A DNA stretch of 64,000 nt, from assembly GCA_944990035.1 (NCBI GenBank), contig CALYLX010000159.1, positions 1,116,001 through 1,180,000 of the forward strand, in the 5' to 3' direction. The first letter of the stretch is position 1. Each line of letters opens with the position of its first letter. Shown here one piece after another: positions 44,939-57,717 of this stretch. The notes beneath the pieces were generated by a model. That model made no database searches. It worked only from the letters and a program-made list of their open reading frames with translations, and was not told where the DNA came from. A program made the translations under genes and the position numbers. This stretch comes from Clitopilus passeckerianus. Its lineage: Eukaryota; Basidiomycota; Agaricomycetes; Agaricales; Entolomataceae.

Positions 44939-46466
44939 ATGGAGAATAGGGTTAATACAGAAGGTGTCTTGTTGTTTGAACAACCCTTTGCTCGTGTGAG
45001 TTGGCGTTGTTGGAGCAGAAGCTTTGTCATGGGCTCACGATGACCTCAGGTACCCTATGAGAACTACCGTAAAGTCTTCCGGACGTCCCAGAGAAATGTT
45101 GAACGGGAGTTGGGAGCGGTTCAAACAACCTCTGCAGAACTTTCTTCCAAGGCTGCTTCCAAGAAGGCTGAGAAGGAAGATGCCTTGAAGACGATTAAAA
45201 CAATGATAGGGAGGGTAGAAACCTTGAAGCGAAAGGTGTGTCTGTTAGCACTCTGCACGGCCTGCGGCTAACGCAATCCTAGCTTGCAGAACTCCAAATC
45301 AACTCTGGAAAGCCTACCCAGGATATCATGCATGAGCGCTTCAATCACCTTGCGACCATTGAAAATGTGCAACTGAACACCGATGCGGAATACAATCGGT
45401 GGTCTGATACCAGGCTTGACCGGTGGCTAGTAGACTGGACACTTAGGTCAGGGATGGAGAAAACAGCTCGACAACTGGCGGAGGAGAAGGATATTGAGGT
45501 ACTCAGCCTCGGCATAGTAACACCTTCGTCATGCTTATCACCATACAGGGGTTGGTCGATGTGCACCTTTTCATGGAAATTCGACGCATTGAAGAGGCCC
45601 TTTCAAAACATAGTTGCATTGAAGCTCTTGCTTGGTGTAGCGAGAACAAAGTTGCCTTGCGGAAACTGAAGGTGGGCTGCCCAGGCGATCTCTCCCCAAT
45701 TGACCTAAATACTGTCATCTAGAGCACGCTCGAGTTTGAGCTTCGACTTCAGGAATACATAGAGCTATCGAGAGCCCGTGAATCAGCAGAGGCAATAGCA
45801 TATGCGAAAAAACATCTCATACCGTGGCAAGAGACTCATCTCGCACAAATCCGTAGTGCATCTGCTCTCCTCGCCTTTCCTCCAAATACCACCTGCGCAC
45901 CTTACAAAGTAGGCAAGCGACCCCTTTTACAACTGCTTCCATGACATTAACCATCTGTATAGCGTCTCTACAATACTGCCCGCTGGCACGATCTAATACA
46001 CCTCTTCCGTGACGCAGTGTACACCCTGAACACACTTCCGGGCGAACCCCTACTACACCTTGCACTTTATGCTGGTTTGGCCTCGCTCAAGCTACCGGCA
46101 TGTTATGATTCAACCACCAAGAACGTAGATTGCCCTGTCTGCGATGGAGAGGCAGGCTCAGACGGCCCCGGACTTGGGCTAGGTAAACTAGCGGAAGAAG
46201 TTCCCTTCAGTCATCACGCAAACTCGACCATTGTTTGTCGTCTAAGTGGGAAGATCATGGACGAAGATAACATGCCTATGGCCTTCCCCAATGGCCAAGT
46301 TTACTCACGCGAGGTGAGTCAAATCAATCCAAACAAGGATGACCCTGTATCTGACCTAGTCTAGGCATTGGCGGAGATGGCTGCGAGGCATAATGGAATG
46401 GTTACGTGTCCTCGGACTGGCGTGCAATGTGAATTGGGTCGGCTTAGAAAAGTATTCATCTCATAG
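44939..46466 (+). CDS. FYV10: GID/CTLH ubiquitin ligase subunit Fyv10 (Gid9, MAEA)
   Basis: RING-type catalytic subunit of the GID/CTLH E3 complex that degrades gluconeogenic enzymes in yeast. Start 44939 MENRVNTEGVLLFEQPFAR, then VPYENYRKVFRTSQRNVERE, a coiled coil, a LisH motif LDRWLVDWTLRSGMEKTARQ, a CTLH part GLVDVHLFMEIRRIEEALSK and ALAWCSENKVALRKLK, a CRA part FELRLQEYIELSRARE and AIAYAKKHLIPWQETHLAQI, and the variant RING STIVCRLSGKIMDEDNMPMA, FPNGQVYSREALAEM, MVTCPRTGVQCELGRLRK. The sparse Cys pattern is normal for this family. About seven introns. Length about 390 residues, typical. Confidence 0.9.
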
Positions 46467-46602
46467 TAATAGTCGCAGTAGAAACGGACAGTGTATCCTG
46501 TAACATAGTGTTGTAATTGTACGAGTATGATGGCTCTTCTAGGTGTCTCACCAACATCAATGTGGCCTGACGGTCCTGACCTAGATGAGGTACAAAAAGT
46601 CG

Positions 46603-46674
46603 TGCCCGCTGGCTGGATTGAACAACCGACCTCACCATTACGAGTGGCGCGCTCTACCACTGAGCTAAGCGGGC
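46603..46674 (-). tRNA. tRNA-Thr (CGT)
   Basis: Intron-less cloverleaf: acceptor GCCCGCT/AGCGGGC, D stem GCTC/GAGC, anticodon stem CGCCA/TGGTG with loop CTCGTAA (anticodon CGT), T stem GGTTG/CAGCC with loop TTCAATC, discriminator A. A T run follows on the minus strand. Confidence 0.95.
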
Positions 46675-47905
46675 AGATGTCTGTGATTTCCGTTATCAGG
46701 TCACATCACCATAACATTTAACACATTCACTCTACAAATGTAAATTCATAGTATAATAGTATGAAGGCGAGGACACCTCCACAGCTCTCGACAATGATTG
46801 ATCGGTAACCGACACGGATGGAATCCAACCCACAGGCGCTGGGGTTGTAATCCACATTCCCCTGCAAGGATTTTTGAAGGATTGGATGTTGGGATTTTTT
46901 CACCCCAAACGGTCGTCGCGAGGTCGTAAATAAATTTAGGTTGCTAAGAATGCAATAAAGGATTGACTCATCTCTCTTGTAAGTCCCAATCCAGCCACAG
47001 GCGATACCACCTCGATTCGCCTCAGCAGATGGCTCCTTTACTCAAAGAACCCCCCTGCGGGCAACCCAAAGAAAAGGGAGGCGGTGTCTGCACAGAACGG
47101 CACCTTATTCTATCGTAGGTGTTCTTAATTACCGCCCCATTAACTATTCCTTGCCTTTTAGAGGCTGCAGTCGGGCGCTGCGTGCGTCTGAAACAAGAGG
47201 TCGGTTTTGTTAATGTGTTGCCACAGCAGCTCCTTCTCATGTTTTCCCGCAGTTTGGGTCGTCCTAGCAAGTTGCCACCTGCAGACAGTCGCACTTTCCT
47301 CATAACAAGGGTAGCCATAGATGCGTAGCATGACCATGGGTCAACGGCATCGCCACAACGGTGATAACGCATGTTAAGCTTCATTGCAGTTGAGAGTGGT
47401 CGCGGTTTAGAATAGACACAGCGAACCAGCGCTCTACCTTTCATAGCATGTTGTAAGTCAGTCACAAACAAGGGTGCAGGTGATTTCCGCCGGGCTCGGC
47501 GAGTGTTTAGCGGCCTTTAGCCCACGTTCACTGCAGCGCAGTAGTGCGCTAATGCATTTCTGGAAGATCTCGCTACTTTCTCAGGCTGTATGAGTCCTAG
47601 CTGAGTTTCCTGCATGGCATGTTCCAACGAACGTGGGCCTGGTGAGGTTAATCCAGCGTTCGTCGGGGCTCAAACACACTCGTCACCCCGAGGGTTTGGG
47701 AACAAGTGGTTTATTGGATGCAATGTCAGATATGCTGCAGGGGCTCGATCATGTTTGAGTTGTATGGCTGCTTGCACGAGTGGGAACCGGAATGATTGTT
47801 CACATGTCACCCGACGTCAGGCAAGGTCTCTGGGCGTCTCGCCGATATGCCGTCATTCGGAACCCCGAGAACCCGAATGACTATAGTCATTGTAGTTTAT
47901 ACGTA
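46675..47905. other. Gene-poor stretch with an unexplained structured segment
   Basis: No recognised gene. 46675-46960 is AT-rich. 47020-47480 is open on the minus strand for 149 codons, but its Cys/Arg-rich translation looks like RNA-type sequence rather than protein. It holds GC-rich inverted patches (cccccctgcgggcaaccc near 47050) and, on the minus strand, AAACTGCGGGAAA, like the P element of group I introns. 47500-47905 shows nothing recognisable. Confidence 0.3.
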
Positions 47906-49721
47906 TCACTGTGAAGCCGTAGCTGTCGACTGCGTCCGCTGGCGTCTCCAGGCGGAAAATTCCCGGAGAACAGCGACCAGGGGAGGAATTAATGCGCTTG
48001 CGAACATTGGGGTGTACACGGCGTATTTGTGCTCTGCCGGAAAATAGAGCAGCGCAAGCATGCCAGGATTGAAAAATGCACGAGAAGCCAGCGTAAATGC
48101 TTGAGCAGAGTGACGTAGGGTGTCAGTCAATGGATTCGCGGTTTTGTGCATCTGTTGATTATGGGAAAATACATCATTAGCGAGATCGAAAAAAGTAGAA
48201 AACATTACGCACCTGTTCAAGAGCAGATAGGGAATCTTGGATGTCATTTCTGACACCTGGGCCGACGGGCATATTGGTAATCTGATCGACTAAGCTGAGG
48301 ATACTTTGGAGTGTCTCTCCTGTACCTTTAGCATTGCTCAGGGCACGACAGCGCAATAATGTGTCCAACTGCCAATCCGTCAGCGCGTGTTTAGAAGCCA
48401 CAGCACTTTCGATGCCAGCTGGATGGTGAGGTGCTCCCAAAAGCGCGAGCAAATGCTGGGCGAATGATGAAAATACGGCGTCGATGTAATCCGAGGCCAA
48501 TGTCGCTTCCGAGGACAATGGTTCCAGAGGATTATGTATTACGATGCCACCCCACTGTGGCAGAAGGAACGAGTTGGAGGAAGAGCTGACACCTTGAAAG
48601 ATGTTCCAGTAACGAAACGGGGTCGGGTTGGCGTAAACTTACCGTTTTGATCGAGGATGTACAGTGGCCGACGCATTGCGGAGGGGATGAACAGAACAAA
48701 ATGAAGTACGGGATCATTTGAGGAGCTGGAGGCTAGAATTGAATTAGCATGTCTTTCCGTATGCTATGAAAAGAGGAATCCTCACAAAGTGTCCATTCAG
48801 CTGAATTAATGAAGACCGAGAGGTCTTCTCTGGAAATTCCCCATCCATTTTCATCTCCGGGAGGAATGGGTGAGAAAGCCAATGGTGCGTGCATTTGTAC
48901 TTGACTTTCTACGGTGAAATTGTGAAGCGCGGAGAGGGAACGAACGATGGGGTGTATGTGACCTGAAATATTACATTTGGTTGATATTTGAAGAAACTAT
49001 GAGAAGAGAAGCATACGCTCTAGTAGTCGGGTGACCTCCCAGCCTGCGTATAAATCACCAGCAGCACTATCTTCATTGAGCAGGGAGAAGGAGAGGCGAT
49101 AGCGCGAAGCGTATTGGACAACACGGGGGTCGTTTGCACATGCTGGTGAAGATCCCATGAGGGAGGCAAGTATGTCTATAATGCGGTCACGGTCCTGCGA
49201 AGAGGTTAGAGGGTCAGGAGGTTTGGCTTTGACTGCACGCACTCGTATTGGGACTCCCAGGGTTCTTCCTGCATTAATTGTAACTTTTTCACTCGGAGAA
49301 ATGATATATGTGCACATTGAAGCATCTTTGGTGCAATAGTGAGTAACCGACGCCGCTAAAAATACTCAAGATGGCTGCTACCTTTTGTTAATAAGAGCAA
49401 TTGAATATCCACGCCGTCCCAGTTGCCATTTCCTAGTTTCTGCTCCAAATTGTGCTTCACATCGTCTAAGTTGGTTGATAGGTCGAATGCATCGTCTATG
49501 CATATGTCTATGGGTATCCGTAGATGTTTCTCGGTTTGCGAGGTAACTTGAGTTGAGGGTAAAGCGAGTCGCTCTATGCTCGTCGTCCACCACCAGAGTG
49601 GCAATGCTGCGATAATGACGAGCCAGTAGGTCGCTATGATCCATCTTCGGACTCCATCTTTCTGAAAGTAAAGTGTTGAAGGATCCCGCAGCTCAGGTTG
49701 TCCAGGCATTGCCAGCTGCAC
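47906..49721 (-). CDS. GPI17: GPI transamidase subunit PIG-S
   Basis: Component of the ER GPI transamidase that attaches GPI anchors to proteins. The N-terminal membrane helix is RWIIATYWLVIIAALPLWWW followed by TTSIERLALPS, the standard PIG-S start. Then VRRWI-flanked lumenal exons: VVQYASRYRLSFSLLNEDSA and AGWEVTRLLERMLL, VESQVQMHAPLAFSPIPPGD, WGISREDLSVFINSAEWTL, DPVLHFVLFIPSAMRRPLYI, FLLPQWGGIVIHNPLEPLSS, LDTLLRCRALSNAKGTGETL and LIDQITNMP-like helices. A second membrane helix lies near the end (YTPMFASALIPPLVAVLREF). Start at 49721 (MQLAMPGQPELRD) or the in-frame ATG 49709. About eight introns and 530 residues, normal for the family. Divergent from the SANT-protein gene by 310 bp. Confidence 0.92.
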
Positions 49722-50031
49722 TTCGCATTATTGATGCTCCCCGTCGTTGCCGACGACGGCGACATGGCGGGGTGGCGCGTGTGAACTTGTTGATGGGTCA
49801 ACAAGCACAAATTTAGCTGTGGCTGCATCTGGTCTCCTCCAGCCGTATCCTTCGCATTGCTGCCCTTACATGGATTCAAGATAGCCCAGGCTCTCAGACA
49901 GTAGAAGAAGGACCATTTGCTGCTAAAAGAAGCCATTCCATCCCCTATCATCTTCCGAAATTTCCGCGCTTTCACGAATTGTCTATTTGTTGGACTTAGC
50001 GTTTTGTTCGCGGCTGTTTATTCATAATAAT
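49722..50031. other. Divergent promoter region PIG-S / SANT protein
   Basis: The 310 bp between two start codons holds both promoters. No clear TATA box; a CT-rich patch lies near 49830-49900. No gene seen. Confidence 0.5.
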
Positions 50032-53000
50032 ATGTCGGGTGGAAGCTACGATGCATACTACCCCTCTTCGTCATATGCATACACTCATACTGGTGACTCA
50101 TGGAGACCTTCAGAGGGGGAGGATTCATACGAGGTTAGCAATTACATCCAAAACTCCAGATATAAGGGTCTAAGTTACTCACGACGTCCTCGTTGTCAGC
50201 GCTCGGCGCATGTTCCGGCTCGTAGACGCACTCCATCGCCACCGCGACGCCATAGGGCATACAGTTCCTACTCGGCTGGGGAGAATAACTATCGGCCGAC
50301 CTATCGTTCTGACGAGGAGAATGGTTACTACAATCGTACACCAAGCCCCGGCCCCAGCCGTCGCGATTCTGACCCAGCCGCATGGAGTCCTTGGAACGGG
50401 TCTCGACATCCGAGTTGGCGAGATCCAGACCGAATTCAAAAGTCGCCTACGACATTGAATCGGTTCCGGAACGAGACTATGCTTGCCACAAGAATGCATC
50501 CTTCGTCCTCATCTTGGCGACCGAATCTTAATGACCAAGCTGCAAGAGTCGATCAGTAAGCTCAATCCTTGTAAATATGACTTTTGTTTACTGATATAAT
50601 TTACAGAAGCTCAGGATACCCGGATGACTATCCAACTCATGATCCTGACACATACAGACAAACCTTCGCGACTGATCGATACCGGCCTGAAGACGGATAT
50701 ACTTCTCGTAGTCATTACCGCCGGTTCAGTAGTCCAGACTCGTCATCCGACCCCTACGTGAGAAGTGGACATTCAACTGTGCCACATTCACCCACTGTTG
50801 GGGGTTACAGACGGGACTATACACCTGCCTCCCCAGTAGGAGGGCCACCCCGACGAGGTTACACGCCTGCGTCGGTTGCTACTGAGCGGTATGCTCCATC
50901 CCAAATTCGTGAGCCTGGTAGGCCTGAATACGACTCGTATCGCCCAGGATGGTCACCCACCAGTCCGGGTAATAACCACAGAAGAGAATCTCTATTGAGT
51001 TCTGCTGGACGGCGTGTGGTCAGCGGCCAATCTCCCGCCCGCTCCCCTTCTCCCGGTCAACGACGAGCCTCATTCACTCGAGATAACCGTTGGCGGCCCC
51101 CTCTACGCACTGGCAGCCCAATAAGCCCTGCTCGCGATCGACTTATGCGCCGACGCTACAGTCGTTCTCCTGACCATTCCGTGAAATCTAGCCGTTCAAA
51201 TTCGCTCCGCCGTCTCAATCGGTCTAGATCCCCTGGAAATCGCTCCCGCTCTCGGAGCCGTTCTCCGACTTCCTCGAGAAGTAACGATGATTCATCAGGG
51301 ACGCGAGGTAGATCGCCCCGTCGGCGCTCTTCAGGGATCCGTACTGCTTCTGGTAAGGCTATCTGGGATCGACCTACGGGGACTCTTCCAAAGAAGTCTG
51401 CGCTAAATGGGCTCAGGACGCGTTCGCCCTCTCGTTCCTCGATTGCATCATCTCGGCCCTCTGAGAGAGCACCATCGATGCCTGTTCAGAAACCAACTCC
51501 TCCAATCTCGAGTACAACAACCGGTGATGTCATCGGATCAACAGTCGAACAAATCCGGAAAGAACCAAATGGGATGGATGTCGATGAGCCGTCTCTGCCG
51601 ACGAAAATCATAAACGAAACTTTTGGAGCTACTGGAGGCGAGACTCAAGCTATCGAGCAAAAGAGTAATCCAGAACTCCTGTCCCGAGCAGTGGAAAGGG
51701 ATGATGGTCAAACGCCTGGCTTAACTGCCTATACCTGCGAACCAAAGGCTGAACCTACTCCCGACCTCGCCCAGATGTCCGTTGATCCAGGCAATGTCAG
51801 CGAACCTCCTCCCGTGCAAACCGAGGAACCAAATGACGCTGAAAAATCAGACCTAACGTTCGTGCGTGACCAACTATTACCCTCGGGTGATGTCCCGATG
51901 GATGTAGAACCCAAGCCGGAGGGCGAACGCCAGCCTTCGCCACCAAACGAAGAGCAAGGAGATGACACTCCTCCCAGCATCCATACACCCTCGATACCCA
52001 GCGATCATGTAGATGAGTCCATCCCCGACAGGTCTGAAGCCAAGTCAAGAGCAGAGCTCTTGAGCATTGTCGTTCGAACAAGATTGCTCTGCGATCGTCA
52101 AACCAGACAGGAAATCGTCAACCCGATCATCATCAGCAATCAAATCATCGCATCTGAAATGCGCGTTGACTCCAGGCATGCGACAAATCCGGACGAACTG
52201 GTCAGGGAGATGACTGATCGTTACAATCATGGTGGAGGTCCTAAGCACGTAGCGAAGATCAAGGCTTCGTTAATCGAGCGCTTCAAGGAACGCGAGGCCT
52301 TTTTGAAGGAAAAGGCCACACGCCTGAAGGCAGAATACCTCTACCTCCATGAAAAATGGATGGCTCATTGTGCCACGCTGGACGAACAGAACAGGACTCC
52401 TGTGGCCGAAACAGAAATGGCTTTGCCTACCACACGCTCGTCCCGGAGAAACGCTGTACTCGGAGACGCTGTTCGTTCTGATCTCGAGATGGAGCAAATT
52501 ATTGCTAGCCTCGGAATTGACGACGCCACTGATCCAGCCCACCTCTCCTTGCGCAATCTTGCTAAAGTCCCAGATATGATCTCGGTGACGAAGGGCAAGG
52601 TCGACTATTATTATGACGACACAAACCACATGGTGCAGAACCCTACCGAATATTACGGTCCTCATACGGGCATCCATGACTGGACAACCGAGGAGAAGGA
52701 GGTATTCAATGCCAGATTCGCAGCTCATCCCAAGCAATTTGGCGCAATTGCAGAATACCTTCCCAACAAAACTGCGGCCCAATGCGTTGACTACTACTAT
52801 CTCCACAAGAAGAAGTTCGTAGACTTCCGCAAAGTCGTCGCTCGCTACGGACCCAACAAACGCAAGCGTAAGGGAACGGGGAAGAATAAGAGGAATGCCC
52901 TACTCGCAGATATCAGACAGCATGATGCAGAGGTGAACCGAGATGGTGTTGCATCGCCGACGGGGCGGGCTGGACGAGGCAAGCGAACACCAGTACCTCC

Positions 53001-54359
53001 CCCTGATTCCAAAGACAAGGAGGGTGCAAAGGAAACGAGAAGGACAGTATCTACCCGACGACGATTCCTCCAGGTGGAGGATAACACTCCTATGGTATCC
53101 GAAACGCCCACTCCTGAGCCTGAATTGAAAACAAGACGTGGACGGCGCCCCGCTACAGTTGTGGTCAACGCAATTCCACCTTCAACCATTCCCACACCCG
53201 CGCCTCCAACCCCAACGCCTGTACCGACTGATGTCGTCGATCGCACTGTTTCTATAAATACCGAAGAGACAGAAGACGTCTCTACAGATATGGAACGTCC
53301 AGCGAAGAGGGCCAAGAGAACGCGTAGAATCAAATCTGCTGCAATCGTGGAGGAAGCTGACACCCCCGAACCAGAGGCGGAACCTTCGGCCTCTGATCTT
53401 CCAGAAACATCTACGAAGGGAAAGGTGCCTGCTAATACTCAGTGGTCTGATGAGGATAAACGTAGGTGGCGAACTCTCGTCCCGAACGCAACCTTACTCA
53501 TTGTATTTTCATTATATTTCAGAACTTTTTCTAGGCTTGCTTGGGCAACACGGAGACGACTTCAAACGGATATCGGCTTCTATGCCCAACAAGGTGTGCC
53601 ACAGCACTCTCGTAGCCAAGCATTCAGCTAACTCTTTTGCAGACCACTCTCCAGATCACGAATTTCTACAACACAAACCTCGTTGAGCTTGACTTGGCAT
53701 CGATTGTAGCAAAAGCGCCGAAGCGATCACCATCGCAAGCAGATGTTCGGCCCAAAAAAACTGTAGCCAGCGTCACAACATCTCGTTCCGCTTCTCCTAT
53801 ATTGCGCTTGACACCTGATTCTGTCCGAGCACAACAAGCAGCCACTCTGGGGTCATCTGGTGCCCAGGATAAGCCCCGCAGCAATCCATCCGAGGCTAAC
53901 AAGTCCACCTCCCAGCAAAAGGAGCCTGCGCCTGTCAACGGTTTCCAACGCGAACGCGGGAGTCTTCCTGCCACTGCTCAATACTCCTACTACGATCACC
54001 TTCGCCATGCACAGCCGACCGTGTATCATCCAGGCTATACCCAGCACCGATCTGCTCTTGGTCCACACCTACCTTCAGCTGTTCATACCATGTCATATGT
54101 GCACAATCCGTCCGGGATGCCGGCATACCCAGCTCATGCTTATCATTCTGGATACGTTCAGTACCCTGAAGTGCACTATCCGCCGTATCATGCGCGGTAC
54201 GCGCAGCCTTCATCGCCGCCGCCACAGGTTGCCACAGATGCAAATGGGAACCGTCGATTTGCTCCAATACGTCCTCGGGATAACCCTTACTCGTATGCCA
54301 CCCATGCGGGTCACCCATCGTATCACCATCCAATCGGAAAGCCCAATCACGCTCCTTGA
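50032..54359 (+). CDS. Snt1/NCoR-like SANT-domain corepressor
   Basis: Nuclear protein of about 1,370 residues resembling yeast Snt1 and animal NCoR/SMRT, scaffolds of histone deacetylase complexes (Set3C in yeast). The start at 50032 opens a Tyr/Ser-rich tail with many RS and SP dipeptides (SRSPGNRSRSRSRSPTSSRS). A conserved helical block follows near 52050-52600 (LLSIVVRTRLLCDRQTRQEI and a coiled coil), then SANT1 with DWTTEEKEVFNARFAAHPKQ, FGAIAEYLPNKTAAQCVDYY and YLHKKKFVDFRKVVARYG, Lys/Arg-rich NLS-like PNKRKRKGTGKNKR, and SANT2 with LFLGLLGQHGDDFKRISASM, PNKTTLQITNFYNTNLVEL. A His/Tyr/Pro-rich tail ends the protein. Introns near 50558-50606, 53462-53519 and 53592-53642. Confidence 0.85.
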
Positions 54360-54637
54360 CCAGCCTGCAGCCTAGACATTATGATTGGCACTGTACTTTC
54401 CTTCACCATTTCCCTGCTTTCCTCGAGACTTTATACATAAAAGCATTGAATCTCTTCATCGTATTTGTACGCATACACTAGCAACAATCCCTTATTCTCA
54501 GCAATCATGCAGAAGTCGTGTATCCTTACCCTACATTTGCATCATAACTTGTATCAGATATTCGGCACTTTACACCGTCAGTAATTACATGTTCCTGTCT
54601 GGTTGTTAATCGTACAAATCCGTTATAATCTACCTTC

Positions 54638-55228
54638 TCATCTGCGACCTTCAACCATGATGATATGATATCCAAAGTTTGTCTTGACAAGTGGCGAAAG
54701 TATCGGTTTGTCGACGGACGACGGTGTGAGAGCGAAAGCTGCATCCTGAAAGGCGCCGACCATACTTCCTCTTGTCATCCACCCAAGACTACCTCCAGCT
54801 ACACCAACGTTAGCTCAGGAATGAACAACATCACAATACTTACCTTTGGCCTTATCTTCGGAATAATCTTGGGCAACTTTGTTGAACGATTGGCCTTCCT
54901 ACGTGTATGGAACGCATGTTAACATCGTTCCCAGCAATGTCCAGTAGTTCAGACTGCTCGGACCTGGAGTTTCTGCAGAGCCTCTGTAGCTTTGGAGTGC
55001 TTCTCACATAGTATATGTCGGACGTTCACAGCAGTTGCAGCCTTCAAGCCGCTTTTTCCCTGGGCAAACGATGCATTCAAAGTTCTGGTTTTAGGACAGC
55101 ATCTGTGTACAGGACGAAAGGGCAGGCACCTTGCCTTTATCCCCACTATCGTCAGCCGAGCTTGCCGCAGCCTTCCCCTTCTTCGCATCTCCTCCCTTCT
55201 TGCTATCGGACGCATTCTTCTTCGCCAT
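54638..55228 (-). CDS. Parvulin-type peptidyl-prolyl isomerase (Pin4/Par14-like)
   Basis: Isomerises prolyl bonds; Par14 homologues act in ribosome biogenesis and chromatin. Start 55228 [19 protein letters not shown], the Lys-rich N-terminal tail typical of Pin4. Exons then give [86 protein letters not shown] and [13 protein letters not shown]. The catalytic His pair (VRHIL and FGYHII) and the Cys after RHIL are present. An upstream in-frame ATG at 55282 would add 18 residues without family likeness. About 130 residues and four introns. Divergent from ABCE1 by 187 bp. Confidence 0.92.
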
Positions 55229-55415
55229 CGTAACAGAAGTCCACGAGGTTGTCTGTAGAGAATGGTAGCTGAACTCGACCAATGGGGTGACCTAGATTTG
55301 CTTCCGATGACCTAAGCCTCCAGCCACGTGACCGGCATAGATTGGATAGCAAAAGTTTTGAGCGCAACAACGGTCCCGACGACGATTGCAGTCATTCTTC
55401 CAATCCTGAGCTATC

Positions 55416-57717
55416 ATGGCCGACAAAATAACGCGTATAGCTATCGTAGACTCAAATCGATGCAAACCGAAGCGATGTGCGCAAGAATGCAAGAAGGTCA
55501 GTTCGTTGAGCCTTGAAGTTATCACCATTTTGATAATCAACACTTTGCAGTCGTGTCCTGTAGTAAAAATGGGTACGAATCCACGAGAATACAGCTAAAA
55601 CTGTATGGAGTACCGATCTTGAATTTCTAGGCAAACTATGCATTGAAGTCAAGTCTACCGACAAGATTGCATTCATCTCTGAGTTTCTGTGTATTGGATG
55701 TGGTATTTGCGTCAAGAAGTATATTCAGACAATCCCTTGACGATGTCCGATACTAATTCTCTTCCCAGATGCCCTTTCGAAGCTATTGCAATTATCAACC
55801 TCCCGACAAACTTAGAATCCCAAGTCACACACCGATATACCGCCAACGCTTTCAAGCTACATAGGCTACCAACGCCAAGGCCAGGACAAGTGCTCGGCCT
55901 CGTAGGAACGAACGGCATCGGCAAGAGTACAGCGTTGAAGATTTTGGCTGGAAAGCTTAAGCCTAATCTTGGCCGTTATGACGTACGTCCTACTTCCAGA
56001 GTGAATCAGGAGTTTACCGAATGACTGGACGCCGATATACAGGATCCACCGGACTGGCAAGAAATTTTGAAGTACTTCCGTGGATCCGAACTTCAGAACT
56101 ACTTCACAAAGGTCTTGGAAGACAACTTGAAGGCACTTATCAAACCACAATATGTCGACCACATTCCCCGTGCCATCAAGGGCACGATGACAGTATCCCA
56201 AATGCTAGATTCAAAGCTCGAACGAGATAACAAGCAGGAGATGTGCGACGAACTTGAGCTGACACATGTATTGGAGCGAGAAGTAGTCCACCTTTCCGGT
56301 GGAGAGCTTCAGCGATTCGCCATCGCAATGTCATGTATCCAGAAGGCAGACGTGTATGCACCTCCCTTCTTCCACCCGTTTTGCCTTCTCATGTGATTTA
56401 TAGTTACATGTTCGACGAGCCCTCCAGTTATCTGGATATCAAGCAGCGTCTTCGAGCAGCTGAAGTCATCCGTGGACTCCTAGGCCCCGATTGTTATGTT
56501 GTAGCTGTCGAGCACGATTTGTCGGTGCTGGACTACCTTTCCGACTTCATTTGTTGTCTGTATGGCAAGCCATCTATGTACGGTGTTGTAACTATGCCAT
56601 ACTCCGTGCGGGAAGGTACACTATATGCGCCCCCACCCTTTCTTATCTCGGCTAACCATTGGGTCACCCAGGTATCAATATCTTCCTCGACGGTTTCATC
56701 CCCACAGAAAATCTACGATTCCGAGAAGATTCTCTATCGTTCAAGATGGTCGAGACAGCAGAGGAGGTCATCGCCGAAAAGACCAGGCAATATACATACC
56801 CCTCCATGACCAAGACACTTGGTGGCTTTAAACTTACCGTGGAGGCCGGGAGCTTCACCGACTCTGAAATCATTGTGATGTTGGGCGAGAACGGAACGGG
56901 CAAGACAACATTTGTTCGTCTTCTTGCCGGAGACACCCCCGACGTCGAGACCGACAAGCAGACCTTGGCTGTTTCCTTGAAGCCTCAGACAATCTCACCC
57001 AAATTCCCTGGAACTGTTCGCATGCTCTTGATCAAGATGGTCAAACAGGCGTTCATGCATCCTCAATTCCAAACGGACGTTCTCAAGCCGATGAATTTGG
57101 AGAATCTCATGGATCAGGAAGTCAAGACATTGTCCGGAGGAGAGCTTCAACGTGTTGCTATCGTCCTCGCTCTCGGTATGTGCTCTTCTTCCCTCAGTCT
57201 CAGCTTCTGCTAACTGGCTTCTTAGGCAAACCCAATGTTTCTGTTTACCTACTGGATGAACCTAGCTCTTTCCTCGACTCTGAGCAACGTATCATTGCTA
57301 GCAAGGTCATCAAACGTTTCATTCTTCACGCAAAGAAGACCGCCTTCGTCATCGAGCACGATTTCATCATGGCTACATACCTCGCTGACCGTGTTATTGT
57401 GTTCGAGGGTCAGCCCGCAGTAGCTGCAACCGCAACGCCGTATGTCACCGCAGTTCCACAATCATTTCATTCCTTGGCTGATATCCTTCGTTGTGCAGGC
57501 CGCAGACCCTTTTGTCCGGTATGAACAGGTTTTTGGCTTCGTTGGAGATTACCTTCCGTCGCGATCCCACCAACTTCCGACCACGAGTCAACAAGCTCAA
57601 CAGTATCAAGGATCGGGAGCAAAAGAGTGCGTTTGAACTACCTCGCTAAAATTCAATTTGTTTGCTAAAATTGAACCCACACCAGCTTCTGGCAATTACT
57701 TCTTCCTCGAAGAGTAG
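55416..57717 (+). CDS. RLI1: ABCE1/Rli1 ribosome-recycling ATPase
   Basis: Iron-sulfur ABC ATPase that splits ribosomes after termination; essential in eukaryotes. Start 55416 [20 protein letters not shown]. The N-terminal Cys-rich domain binds two 4Fe-4S clusters ([43 protein letters not shown]). NBD1 has Walker [10 protein letters not shown], signature [13 protein letters not shown] and [19 protein letters not shown]2 has Walker [10 protein letters not shown], signature [16 protein letters not shown] and [16 protein letters not shown]. The hinge [20 protein letters not shown] and the closing [23 protein letters not shown] match the family. About ten short introns and roughly 605 residues, normal. 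Confidence 0.95.

Noticed and set aside
47022..47471. 149-codon minus-strand open frame as a protein gene
   Set aside because: The Cys/Arg/Ser-heavy translation and GC-rich inverted patches look non-coding; kept only as an unexplained segment.
52270..53363. Long minus-strand frames (178 and 172 codons) inside the SANT-protein gene
   Set aside because: The plus strand encodes conserved SANT domains at the same place; these are antisense shadows.
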